Origin: Monoplex corrugatus
Lineage: Eukaryota > Mollusca > Gastropoda > Littorinimorpha > Ranellidae
DNA length: 64,000 nt
Reading direction: 5' to 3'
Assembly (NCBI GenBank): GCA_030674185.1
Contig: CM060308.1
Coordinates: 28,351,004 to 28,415,003 of the forward strand
Shown: positions 22,117 to 31,993 of the stretch, piece by piece
Layout: each line of letters opens with the position of its first letter
How positions within the stretch are numbered: the first letter of the stretch is position 1
Translations under genes and position numbers: made by a program
The notes under the pieces: generated by a model
Told to the model about the DNA's origin: nothing
The model's input: the letters and a program-made list of their open reading frames with translations, nothing else
Database searches by the model: none

Positions 22117-23157
22117 GATTCTGGTGATAAAAACTGAACCACCTATTCTCTTTGCCTTATGTTATACTTTTGATTCTGGTGATAAGTGAACCACCTATTC
22201 TTTTTGCCTTATGTTATAATTTTGATTCTGGTGATAAGTGAACCACCTATTCTCTTTGCCTTATGTTATACTTTTGATTCTGGTGATAAGTGAACCACCT
22301 ATTCTTTTTGCCTTATGTTATAATTTTGATTCTGGTGATAAGTGAACCACCTATTCTCTTTGCCTTATGTTATACTTTTGATTCTGGTGATAAAAACTGA
22401 ACCACCTATTCTTTTTGCCTTATGTTATACTTTTGATTCTGGTGATAAAAACTGAACCACCTATTCTTTTTGCCTTATGTTATACTTTTGATTCTGGTGA
22501 TAAGTGAACCACCTATTCTTTTTGCCTTATGTTATACTTTTGATTCTGGTGATAAAAACTGAACCACCTATTCTCTTTGCCTTATGTTATACTTTTGATT
22601 CTGGTGATAAGTGAACCACCTATTCTTTTTTGCCTTATGTTATACTTTTGATTCTGGTGATAAGTGAACCACCTATTCTCTTTGCCTTATGTTATACTTT
22701 TGATTCTGGTGATAAGTGAACCACCTATTCTTTTTGCCTTATGTTATAATTTTGATTCTGGTGATAAGTGAACCACCTATTCTCTTTGCCTTATGTTATA
22801 CTTTTGATTCTGGTGATAAGTGAACCACCTATTCTTTTTGCCTTATGTTATACTTTTGATTCTGGTGATAAGTGAACCACCTATTCTCTTTGCCTTATGT
22901 TATACTTTTGATTCTGGTGATAAGTGAACCACCTATTCTTTTTGCCTTATGTTATAATTTTGATTCTGGTGATAAGTGAACCACCTATTCTCTTTGCCTT
23001 ATGTTATACTTTTGATTCTGGTGATAAAAACTGAACCACCTGTTCTCTTTGCTTTATGTTATACTTTTGATTCTGGTGATAAAAACTGAACCACCTGTTC
23101 TCTTTGCTTTATGTTATACTTTTGATTCTGGTGATAAAAACTGAACCACCTATTTTC
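22117..23157 (+). repeat. 52/55-bp minisatellite with dimeric higher-order pattern
   Basis: About 20 tandem copies of a unit starting GATTCTGGTGATAA and continuing GAACCACCTATTCTCTTTGC then CTTATGTTATA. Units are 52 bp (GATAAGTGAACC) or 55 bp (GATAAAAACTGAACC). In much of the array, units with TTCTCTTTGCC and TTATAC alternate with units with TTCTTTTTGCC and TTATAAT, giving a dimeric higher-order repeat of about 104 bp. The array grades into the pyrimidine tract in front of NAA30 exon 3. Confidence 0.93.
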
Positions 23158-23203
23158 TTTGTTTTTGTGTTATATGATGTGCATCTTTGTTTTCTTTGAA
23201 CAG

Positions 23204-23259
23204 GTTCCACTTTGGTAACAAAAGCCATCCATGCCATGATAAATGATGACTGTGATGAG
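23204..23259 (+). CDS. NAA30: NAA30 exon 3
   Basis: A 56-bp exon from TTGAACAG to GTACAG. It completes Gly222 and encodes STLVTKAIHAMINDDCDE (to residue 240), the GNAT helix after the acetyl-CoA loop. It enters in phase 1 and leaves in phase 0, consistent with exons 2 and 4. It corresponds to the family segment GTNLVKKAI in human NAA30. Confidence 0.92.
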
Positions 23260-24633
23260 GTACAGTGGCACTTGTTTTTGTGACAGGGTAGGGGGGGGAT
23301 GGAACTAGGTACATGTATAGTAAAGTGTTCAATTAGGTATTCCAAAGTGATTTTCAAATTTGAACTTATCTGAATAAAAATCAGCTGGGAAAATAGAGAT
23401 TTTCATTTTGAACACATACATACTTTATGTTTTAATGTGGGATAAAAAATAAAGTTTTTATGATTTTTTTCTTTCTTTTTGGACTTAGAAAAATTTCGCA
23501 CGTTTTTTTAGGCCACATTCAGACATGCCTTGAACACACATATAAAATCACACAAGTCCAGAAAATCATTTCTGAGGAGGTTTTTACTTGTTAAGTTGAT
23601 GTGCAAAAAACATATGGACAGAAATGCATATCAATAAAAATACAGACCTATGAAAATGACAAAAAATAGCAAAATTGGACGCCGCCGTTCCAAACAACTG
23701 GGCAAGGGACCCATTTTCATTAATTTCAAACTCCATTATCTTTAAGAAATACAATATAGTGACACTGAAATGAATCATATATGATAAACATATTAAGGAA
23801 TTTAACCCTAATTTTTTCCAGCTTCATCTGAAAGCTGGTTGAAAAGATATCAGATGTCAAAAATGCGAAATATGCCGATTTGTCACAGTGAAAAAAATGG
23901 CGAATTTTACACATATTTGGTGCACCATAACTTTTTTCACTTTAAAGTTACAAAAATGGTTTTGATATCAAATTGCTCAGCATGACAAACTCTTTCAATG
24001 TAAAACAACCCCAGACATCTGTATGTTTAATCAAACCATATTTGGGTAAGGATAAAATACCTATTTTGAAAAAAATGTGTATTTTAGCTTTTTGCAAGAC
24101 TCCGTAACTTCTGTCACATTCATCCTACTGCAAAGTACCATATACCAAAATGATCAGTTTTTTATGAACTGTCAGTATAACAAACAAGACATTAGGTTTC
24201 AATCTTTCTGTAAACAAAAATCAGATGACAAAATTATAACAAATGTCAGCTGATAATAGTAACAAATAATGCGTTTTGTTTACATATCGAATCAAACAAG
24301 ACATGTACATCAACAACATTCATTCAAAGAAGTCATCTTCATAGTTTTTACATGCCAATTTGTTGTTTTTTTTATCATTAAACAACGATTAAAACATGTC
24401 TTGACCTTTAACTGTTCCTTAACTGTGTGTAGAACATTATCAAAAGCTTCCACATCACTGTCTTGACCTTTCACTGTTGCTTAATCACAGTAGATAACTG
24501 TCCTGGCCTTCAACTTAAACTGGAAGCACAAAAGATAGAAATCATCTCTTTTTACAAAAAACATGTAATGAAATGTAAAAAAATACTTGTCAGTGTCTAT
24601 GATCAGTGATTCCCCTTCACAAGTGACAGGAAA

Positions 24634-24749
24634 TTAAAACATGTTAAGATGCAGTTCATCATCATTGCTGTCAAAGTTGTCCAAAAGACTAGGTCTCCGC
24701 CCTCTGCCAGTCTTAAGAAATCGCTCCTTCATCCTCATGAAGAGATCAT
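24634..24749 (-). CDS. Small transposon-borne gene, exon 2 (candidate)
   Basis: Minus strand, after a TTTTTCTCACAG acceptor. It continues in phase 1 from the exon at 25890-25992 and encodes DDLFMRMKERFLKTGRGR, then RPSLLDNFDSNDDELHLNMF and a stop. The basic KERFLKTGRGRRP segment followed by an acidic tail looks like a real protein rather than random translation. It has no family I recognise. It may be the residue of a larger transposase gene whose body has been lost. Confidence 0.45.
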
Positions 24750-25889
24750 CTGTGAGAAAAATAGTGTAGAGGGAAAGTATTAGTACATCTATCTGTTCTA
24801 TCCTGTAGCGTAATGTGAAAATCCCATTTGTAGGGACAAACAGGCCTATACATACAGAGCAAGAGGCAAATACTGACCAAAACAAAAACAAATCCAAAAA
24901 ACAAGAACATAAAACATGCAGGAACACAAGGACTTTTGTACCCCTGCTCAATTAACTTCCCTGCCTGTCAAAGCGAGAAAGGATCAAGAGAGAGAGAGAT
25001 TGGTGTGGAGCTGTAAGAAGTCTACCAGTATTATTGTCAGCTTTGAAAATAAAATTATAATAACTCACAAAGCAGTGGGCAAAGTAAAATGTCCCATACA
25101 TTTAGGCCTACTCAAATCAGCACAATAAAATTTATCTCATAAACACTATAGGCCTAGTTAGGAAGGTTCATAGTGTCCAACCCATTAACCTGGTAGGCCT
25201 ACTTTATTTTGTTTAAATATTATTTTTGATGACAATAATAGTAATGATAATAAATAGTAATGAATGATAGTAAACTAATAATGAAATAATGATAATAATG
25301 ATAAATAATAATGAATAATGATAGTAAAATAATAACAATAACAAAAATATGATAATATTAATAATAATAATAATAAACTTTTAAAGCTGTTGAACTAGGT
25401 GATAATAATATTGGGCCTAAAAATAATAGGATTGATAAACATGCAAATTTGTTTCAATGGTACCATTCAGGAAGTTTACACAAAGGCAGAAAAGAAAAAG
25501 GTGTAACATTGTGAAATTATTGAACGACACTGAACCAGATCGAGTGAAGTCAAGGGAGGGCACTCGGCCAATTCGACTATCGATCGATCAAAGCGTTGGT
25601 CACGTGACCACAATAAATCGCTAATCTCTCATTAACATCATTATAAATAAATATAATAAAGGCATGGATTATTAAAAAAATCTTTTGTAAACATTTTCCT
25701 TTAATCATATGCCTGATCTCACTCTCTGTAAAATTACCGCACCCCAAACCATCACCTACCCCTACCTTCTAACATATTCATGATACTGTGGGTGCTGCAG
25801 CTGTGTGCTTTCCAAACAATTATATTCTAAAATCAGGAAACAAAATGTCGAAAAGTAATAGTAAACAAACTGCAAGATATTTCACTTAC

Positions 25890-25992
25890 CCTCTAGATAA
25901 GTTGGATCGCTTGATTCGTCGTGGCTGGAGCGGTCGACGTAAACTTCGACGTCCATGGGCTCGCCCGAACGATCTTCGCGCGTGTCCGCCAT
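25890..25992 (-). CDS. Small transposon-borne gene, exon 1 (candidate)
   Basis: Minus strand. ATG at 25992 encodes MADTREDRSGEPMDVEVYVD then RSSHDESSDPTYLE, followed by a donor GTAAGTG. Joined to 24634-24749 it gives 72 residues with no internal stop. The strongly acidic N-terminus and flanking CpG-rich DNA (about 25900-26600) suggest a gene start. Function unknown. Confidence 0.45.
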
Positions 25993-26604
25993 TGCGCGTC
26001 AGACGCTAAGAGAAAGCGAAAATAGGTTGCGTTGTTCTCAGTCCTCGAGGAAAACAGCCAGTGGTTGAATCCGTATGCAAATAGCAGAAGTTGAAAGTTG
26101 AAACCTTGACCTTTTGCACAGTGGAAAATATGGTGAGATTGGTTTTGAGTAAGGTTGCGAAATCATCGACGGAAGTTTTTAACGCACGAAACGACCGACT
26201 AAATGGAAGCCTATCAGTTCACTTTTTACATCGGATGAAAGCAAATTTAGTCGTCTTTTTGACTGTGTAAATGGTTTGTTGATATCTGACCCAGCGAATC
26301 TCCTCGAGGCGAGTTTTCAAGGTAGGTGTCAAAACCGCGTTCCGATTTCGTCGTTCCAGTAGCAGCAAAATCGCAATTTAGTACCCATCATCAAAAGCAT
26401 ATTTCAAACGGTAAATCTTACTAAATATTACACTTATTGATTTATTTTGACTTTAAACAAAGCTTAAAGGATCACAGATCAACATGATCTATGTTTTTTA
26501 TTTCTGACACTGCATTTTGTTGAGAACGAGCAAGTTGAAAACCAGTGAAAAATCGCACTTTGCCGAACTTTTCGCCGCCCGCGAAGAGCACTTTGGAATA
26601 CCTA

Positions 26605-27521
26605 GTTCAATGTTAATTTTTGTATAGTGTGCATGCATAAAGCTTATGCTTCATTGCATTGATCTGGGTGTATTTATTCTGACTTATGTTTGTCTTTTTG
26701 ATTTTTTCGTTTTCACAACCATCACTTAAAAGTAAAAAGGAGATTTTAATCCTAAAATTATAATTAATAAACACACTTTTTGCTGTTTATGTTTACTTCC
26801 AACTGGGCCTCCCCACATCTCCAGGCTTTCTTTTTTTTTCATTTCCTTGTTCTGATCTTCAGCAGCTTTGATTTGAAAGATGAGTTAATACACAAAAGCT
26901 TGTGTGACTGCCTCCTATGACGATAGAGATGTGGTTACTGGTTATGTTCTTATGATGCCGACAGCCTAGCTGTCATGTTTGTTACAAAGCCGAAAGGGGT
27001 AATAGCCAGAGAGTGTTAGTACTCACAAGTCAGGTAGCTTGTATACATTTATTAAACATAATTTTAGGGAAAATATCCCTGTCCATTGAGACAAAGTAAA
27101 TTATGAAAAGAGCATGACTAGCTTTGCTTGACCAGACACATCTGTATTTGAAATCAGGAGAAGTGTGGTTATGTTGTGTGCTGAGTTGCTCAGAAGCAAT
27201 TTTATTATTAAGACATTATCGAATAACTTTTATTATTAAGCCATTATCAAAAACTATCCACTTGGATTTTTTTTTTTTATCTCAGTTGTGATTGGGCTTA
27301 CTGCAGGGCTGTTGCTTTTCTGGTCTGAGGTTGCCTTCAGAAAATTAGGGGCAGATGGGTTCTCGTTATTTTTGTAAATAGCATCTCTCATCAGTGGTAG
27401 AATTACAAGAAATTTTACAAACTTAGGTATGTGGTAAAATGGTTGGGGAATTCGAATCTGTCAGAATAAAATATCTGTATTGAAGTGTTTTTGTAGTATA
27501 AGGGGTTATGTGGCTTTCTTT
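26605..27521 (+). other. NAA30 intron 3, right part
   Basis: AT-rich intron sequence with a TTATTATTAAG(A/C)CATTATC duplication near 27205-27245. No gene. Confidence 0.6.
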
Positions 27522-27717
27522 CTATAAATAATTATCATATCCATAACTAGCAGTTGTTGAAGGCTGTACATCTGTTTCACCCCCTTCTGATTCACTTTCT
27601 TCTTCAGAAACTTCATTTTCACCATTGCTGGGATTGTTATCATCAAGGCTGAGCTGTCGCATGATTTTGTCATGCATGAGATCACAATTTCTTGCCCTTT
27701 TTTTGTTTTCAAATGGG
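27522..27717 (-). CDS. Unidentified terminal exon on the minus strand (candidate)
   Basis: After a CTTTTCAG acceptor the minus strand encodes PFENKKRARNCDLMHDKIMR, a Ser/Asn/acidic run NGENEVSEEESESEGGE, and SYGYDNYL then a stop at 27522. Low-complexity acidic composition with a basic start is protein-like, and the frame is open across 196 bp. No upstream exon was found and no family is recognised. It could be the last exon of a gene nested antisense in NAA30 intron 3, or a transposon remnant. Confidence 0.35.
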
Positions 27718-27784
27718 CTGAAAAGTTGTTCTGACAGTATGCAAAACATAACCAAACATTAACAGAAGTAAGCAAACATGGGAG

Positions 27785-27930
27785 ATAGCTCTCAGCTTAA
27801 TGTAAGGAAAATTAGAGCCAGTCATGTACCTTCAGCAGATGAAAATAAGATGGCAGCATCAGAGATGTGGTTCTGCAGGAGGCTTCTAAGAGTCAAATGG
27901 ACCGATAAAAGACAGAATAAGGCAGTTTGA
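27785..27930 (+). pseudogene. LINE reverse-transcriptase C-terminal fragment
   Basis: Plus-strand translation gives KMAASEMWFCRRLLRVKWTD followed by KRQNKAV. This is the common non-LTR element motif in which an E-MW-RR-LR--W-D segment follows the RT thumb. Only about 150 bp remain. Confidence 0.65.
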
Positions 27931-28369
27931 ACGAACTCATAGTCCATTGTCAAGTGCTTACAGAATTCAACAACAGAAAAATGAAATGCATCAGCCATGC
28001 AACCTGCAACACAAACACAATTCTAATGACAAAGAGTTGAGGCCAAAATAAATCCAAGCAAACCTCCCACCTCCTATCTGAACAACATCAACATCAAGAT
28101 TTGAAGGTCTAGGAAGTAGCCCAATAAAGTCAAGATCAGAGTAAATGGAGAAGAGTTGTTTTTATGTCTGCTGTAGCAGTTACTATCAAACTCGATGTGA
28201 CAGGGCGTACATTTTGTATGGAACTTTAAGAGTGAAGTGAAAAAGTTCCTTATATACATGAATCATTAAATGAGTAATGCATGGTATGTTCTAAGTATAG
28301 TGAACAGATTCTTTATATATACCTAGGTAAGATTTTTCAGTGTGTTTTGCACTTTTTGTTTGTCCAAAG

Positions 28370-28507
28370 GTTGTGCTTGAAACAGAAATCACAAACAAGG
28401 CTGCACTACGTTTGTACGAAAACCTGGGCTTCATCAGAGACAAGCGTCTGTTCCGTTACTACCTGAATGGAGTGGATGCCCTCCGCCTGAAGCTGTGGTT
28501 GAGGTAG
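28370..28507 (+). CDS. NAA30: NAA30 exon 4 (final coding exon)
   Basis: Residues 241-285 and the TAG at 28505-28507, after the acceptor TGTCCAAAG. It encodes [40 protein letters not shown] and KLWLR. This is the GNAT C-terminal half with the family-specific [13 protein letters not shown] and the LKLWLR ending. Length and ending match animal NAA30 exactly, so the gene is complete at its 3' end. Confidence 0.96.
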   Translation, partial: VVLETEITNKAALRLYENLGFIRDKRLFRYYLNGVDALRLKLWLR

Positions 28508-28721
28508 AACTGGCATCCAACGTCCGCCTAAAGGCTCACACACAGGCACGACTGGAAACTCAATACCTATATCGGCAGCACTGACTCTGTGACCTTTCTG
28601 TCCTGTTTGTGGGGTCATTGTTCAGTGTCACAATGCAATAGCATGCCGTGTTTTATCTAAGAGTGAATGGATACCACGTTTCCTCCCTCTCTCTCTCTTT
28701 CTCTTTCTGTCTCTCTGTCTC

Positions 28722-28778
<57 letters not shown>

Positions 28779-30127
28779 CTCTCTCCAGTTCCGTTCCATT
28801 CTCTCCCCTTCTGTCACCCGCCCGTTGGAAATCTGTAATGTTTGGACTTGTCCACTCAAATCAAGTATGGATTGTTATGATTTTGCTGTCTGAAGATCTG
28901 TTGTTACTGATTTGTTGTTGTTGTTGGTTTCCATTGGAATTTGTTTGCCAGAATATACTTTTGAAATCTATGTACCTGAACTGAATGACATAATTGCTTT
29001 GGGTACATGATTCTGTGTTTGTGTAAACATGAATTTTCTGTTAGCTTATATCAGACAAAACCAGTAGTAGGTTCGCACATGCATGTTGCATTGAGAAGAA
29101 GGTTGCAATCATATTCAACACATTGAATTGCAATCATCTTGTAACACTCACAAAAATCAGTGATTTATCATATCTCCATTTGAAAAAAAAATTCTATTGA
29201 TGAAGCCAACCAGCAGTGTCTCTGCATGTCTTCTGTCATTTGACATAATATGTCAGGAGTGGTTTGTTATGTATGTTTGTTTGTTCAGTTGTTATAGATC
29301 GCAGTACAGATGGACTCAGGAGGTATATCATATTTGGCTTAACAGCTTAGTCTGAATCTTGATTCTAAGAAATAGTGTCAGAGTGAAACTTTTCTAAAAA
29401 ATGAAAGTCACCTTGTTTATCCCATTTCATCAGTCTTTCAACTAATGATGAGAACAACTTTGTGGAGTACTTTTTGTTTTGTGTGCTGGAAATGGCAGAC
29501 TACTGCCTTCTTTCTTTTTCTTTTCTTTTTTTTTTTCTTTTTTGTTTGTTTTTTTTTTGGTAATCTACATGTCATTGCGCAGTACATTTTTTTCAGTAAG
29601 ATTGTAGTCGAAGGTCAATAGTCCTGTTTATGCGTTTTGTTGCACACTGCTTTAAAGCTTGTGTTATGTATTTTGAACCCAAGGGATTTGGAAAAATAAA
29701 AACAGAATACTAAAAGATATGTTTTTGGACATTTGTTGGGCATGAAGTCTGTGGTCACAGATTTTTTTTTCATCTCTCTACAAGCTTCTGACATCAGCAC
29801 AAGCTTCCACAGAAAAGAAATATATCAACTATCATTCAGGATACCATAGATTTATGAAGATTGACTGACAGCATTTGATTGGGATGGTTTTAATGCTCTG
29901 GACAGCCTTGAAAGGTTTGGTTTGATCTACTCAAGGATCTCTGCGATATTGTACTAATTCCAGTGATCATGGCTTGTGATAAGGCCAGTGCTGCAGATAT
30001 GCCTTCCTGTTTTTTCACTGCTAAACTTGTGGTTGAGTGATATTTGTGTCAGAATTTCAATTGAAATATTTTCACCTTTTGCATTCAAAATTAATACTGG
30101 CCAGTGATGAAATGGCCTTTGTGGGCT
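28508..30127 (+). other. NAA30 3' UTR and downstream DNA
   Basis: Probable 3' UTR. It includes a (TC)n tract at about 28684-28786. A possible polyadenylation signal AATAAA lies at 29695-29700. The true transcript end cannot be seen. No other gene. Confidence 0.45.
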
Positions 30128-30490
30128 GTTGATTGACTAGCTCATTGATAGAGCTGTAGACTTGAGATGTATAACTGAAGTTCAATCCCCACCTGAAACA
30201 TAAAAACTAGCCTCTTTGCTGCCCGTCTGAAATGTTCTAATCTTTCTGGTGGTATCAGCTAAGTATTTTATAGGTCCTGTTCTCTGTCCACCCCACCACC
30301 TTCCCATTTCAAGGCCTTGCCAGCACATAGGGTTTTGCACAGACTCAGAGTCTGCTAGATAACTACTGGCAGATTTGTGTGAAGTGCTTATGGAATTGTC
30401 TGAGTGCAGTGAATCCCTCTGGGATAAACTTTGAACAATCTTAAAATGGCTGTTGGCATTCATTCTGGCCAGTTCCATGTTATACATGCT
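30128..30490 (+). repeat. tRNA-headed SINE, family 3
   Basis: The head has TTGATAGAGCTGTAGACTTG and a B-box-like GAAGTTCAATCCC. The body shares collinear stretches with 40927-41282 (CTGTTTGCTGCCC/CTCTTTGCTGCCC, TCTGGTGGTATCAGCT, AAGGCCTTGCCAGC). Orientation is plus. Confidence 0.7.
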
Positions 30491-30723
30491 GAGAATATTT
30501 TCATGTCATTCCATCTCTTCAATGTATTACACACGAACTGAAACATTTTCTTTTTGTGTAATTTGAAAGAAAAAAAAGGAAACTTAATCAACTTCATGTG
30601 TTTAAAGCTTTCTGTGCAAACTAACCAAAACACTAGTGTGGTTCTTTACTTTTCTGTTTTTCATTTTTATTTTTCAACTCCACAGATATTAATATGCAGG
30701 CCAATTTATGTATCTGCTGTTGC

Positions 30724-31245
30724 TTCTTCTTCTTCTTCTTCTGCGTTCGCACGTTCACAAGGTCAGTCCAGTCAGGGAGACGAATGTTGTCGTGTCCTCC
30801 ATGTCCTGTCAGCAGCCATAGAGCTTGGTGCGGAGGGGAGCTGCCGTCGGCCACACTTGTTCCCTCTGCTCTTGGAAGAGGGGGCAGATCTGAAGGATGT
30901 GTTCTGGTGTCTGTTCTTCCAGACCACAAGGACAGATAGGTGATGGGGCCAGCTTCATCTTCCTGAACAGGTTGGCATTCAGGCGACAGTGACCTGTTCT
31001 GAGCCTGAAGATCGCCACCTGCTGCAGACGGCTAAGGAGATGGTATGGATCCTTTGAGGTTGTTCTGCAGAAGGCTGCCTTCACAAGGGTCTTCTTCTCC
31101 CTGAAGCTAAGGCTTTTTTCTGGTTGTCTTCCTTTGGCTCCATCTTTGGCAAGCTGGTCTGCTGCTTCGTTTCCAGGTATCCCACAATGGGCCGGAACCC
31201 ACTGCAGGACCACACGTCGATGCTTGGCGACATCTGCTGTTGCTA
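30724..31245 (-). pseudogene. LINE 3' end with RNase H domain (family D)
   Basis: The minus strand encodes an RNase H C-terminal region: VLQWVPAHCGIPGNEAADQL (the conserved histidine loop and the final catalytic aspartate in EAADQLA), then DPYHLLSRLQQVAIFRLRTG and a cysteine/histidine motif CPCGLEEQTPEHILQICPLF. The frame stops at 30809-30811; the same frame then reads on to about 30760. The element ends in an (AGA)n tail (30724-30742 on the plus strand as TTC). It is 5'-truncated at about 31245. RNase H plus a CCHC-like tail is typical of I/Jockey-group LINEs. Confidence 0.85.
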
Positions 31246-31463
31246 ATCTGCTTATTTTTAAAGACAGTAGAATATTGCAAGAGAAATTTAAAATCTACAG
31301 AAAACAAACAAAGATAATAGCACAAAAGGGGAAATCAAGTAAGTTCAACACTCCAAGAGGCAATCCAGAAAAATGTTAGTCTTCATGTTGTTTATTCCAC
31401 ATACAGTTTGTATCCATACTCTGTAGATGCTGATTTCTTCAGTCAGCAAAACCAAAAACCTGT

Positions 31464-31542
31464 TTAACCCTTTGACTCCCTCACCCTGTCCATTAGCATT
31501 CTGCAGGAAGCTGGTGGATAGGGTGAGGGAGTGAAAGGGTAC
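31464..31542 (+). repeat. TTAA-bounded palindromic repeat, solo core
   Basis: About 79 bp containing only the inner palindrome: TTAACCCTTTGACTCCCTCA, centre TTCTGCAGGAAGCTGG, right arm ending GAGTGAAAGGGTAC. The outer arms present at other loci are absent. Confidence 0.8.
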
Positions 31543-31993
31543 ATGATTCCATGTAAAAAAAAAACTTTTCTATGCTAATCTAAAAGAAAAATATACTGTA
31601 GTATGTATACTTATTGTATATGTATAAGTTTTCAATATATGAAGTGTAAAACATTTTAATTGTTATCATAAACAACTGAGTTTAAATATAAAAAATATTA
31701 AAAAGTTCAGATCTGGCTTATTTATACTATTGCAGTATGTCATTTGCAAATTGAGTTTAAATAAAGAAAATATAAAAAAGTTCAGATCTGGCTTATTTAT
31801 ACTATTGCAGTATGTCATTTGCAAATTACACTGGATGACTTGGAAAGAGTACTTTTCCTCCTTCAGCGAAAAACTGATTTTTCTGTCTGACCATTTTAGT
31901 TTCTCTTTTCCTATCGTAAGACAATTTTTACTATGTTTCTTTGAGGGTTTTTTCTGCTTTGTTTGCTTTCTCCAAGTTTAATGGTCCCAACTA
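31543..31993. other. Spacer with 75-bp tandem duplication
   Basis: GTTCAGATCTGGCTTATTTA begins at 31705 and again at 31780, marking a two-copy 75-bp repeat. No gene. Confidence 0.75.

Larger units (their letters stand above)
23334..26604. mobile_element. 3271-bp DNA transposon with 16-bp TIRs and 7-bp target duplication
   Basis: The element starts TAGGTATTCCAAAGTG (23334-23349) and ends with the exact reverse complement (26589-26604). Both flanks carry GTTCAAT (23327-23333 and 26605-26611), a 7-bp target-site duplication. It lies wholly inside NAA30 intron 3. No transposase domain was recognised. On the minus strand it carries a two-exon 72-aa gene candidate with a CpG-rich region behind its first exon. 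AT-rich triplet runs (25220-25375) suggest internal expansion. Superfamily is unknown; a 7-bp duplication excludes Tc1/mariner (TA) and piggyBac (TTAA). Confidence 0.75.

Noticed and set aside
22117..23157. CRISPR-like array
   Set aside because: Units are contiguous, without unique spacers, and lie in a eukaryotic intron; this is a minisatellite.
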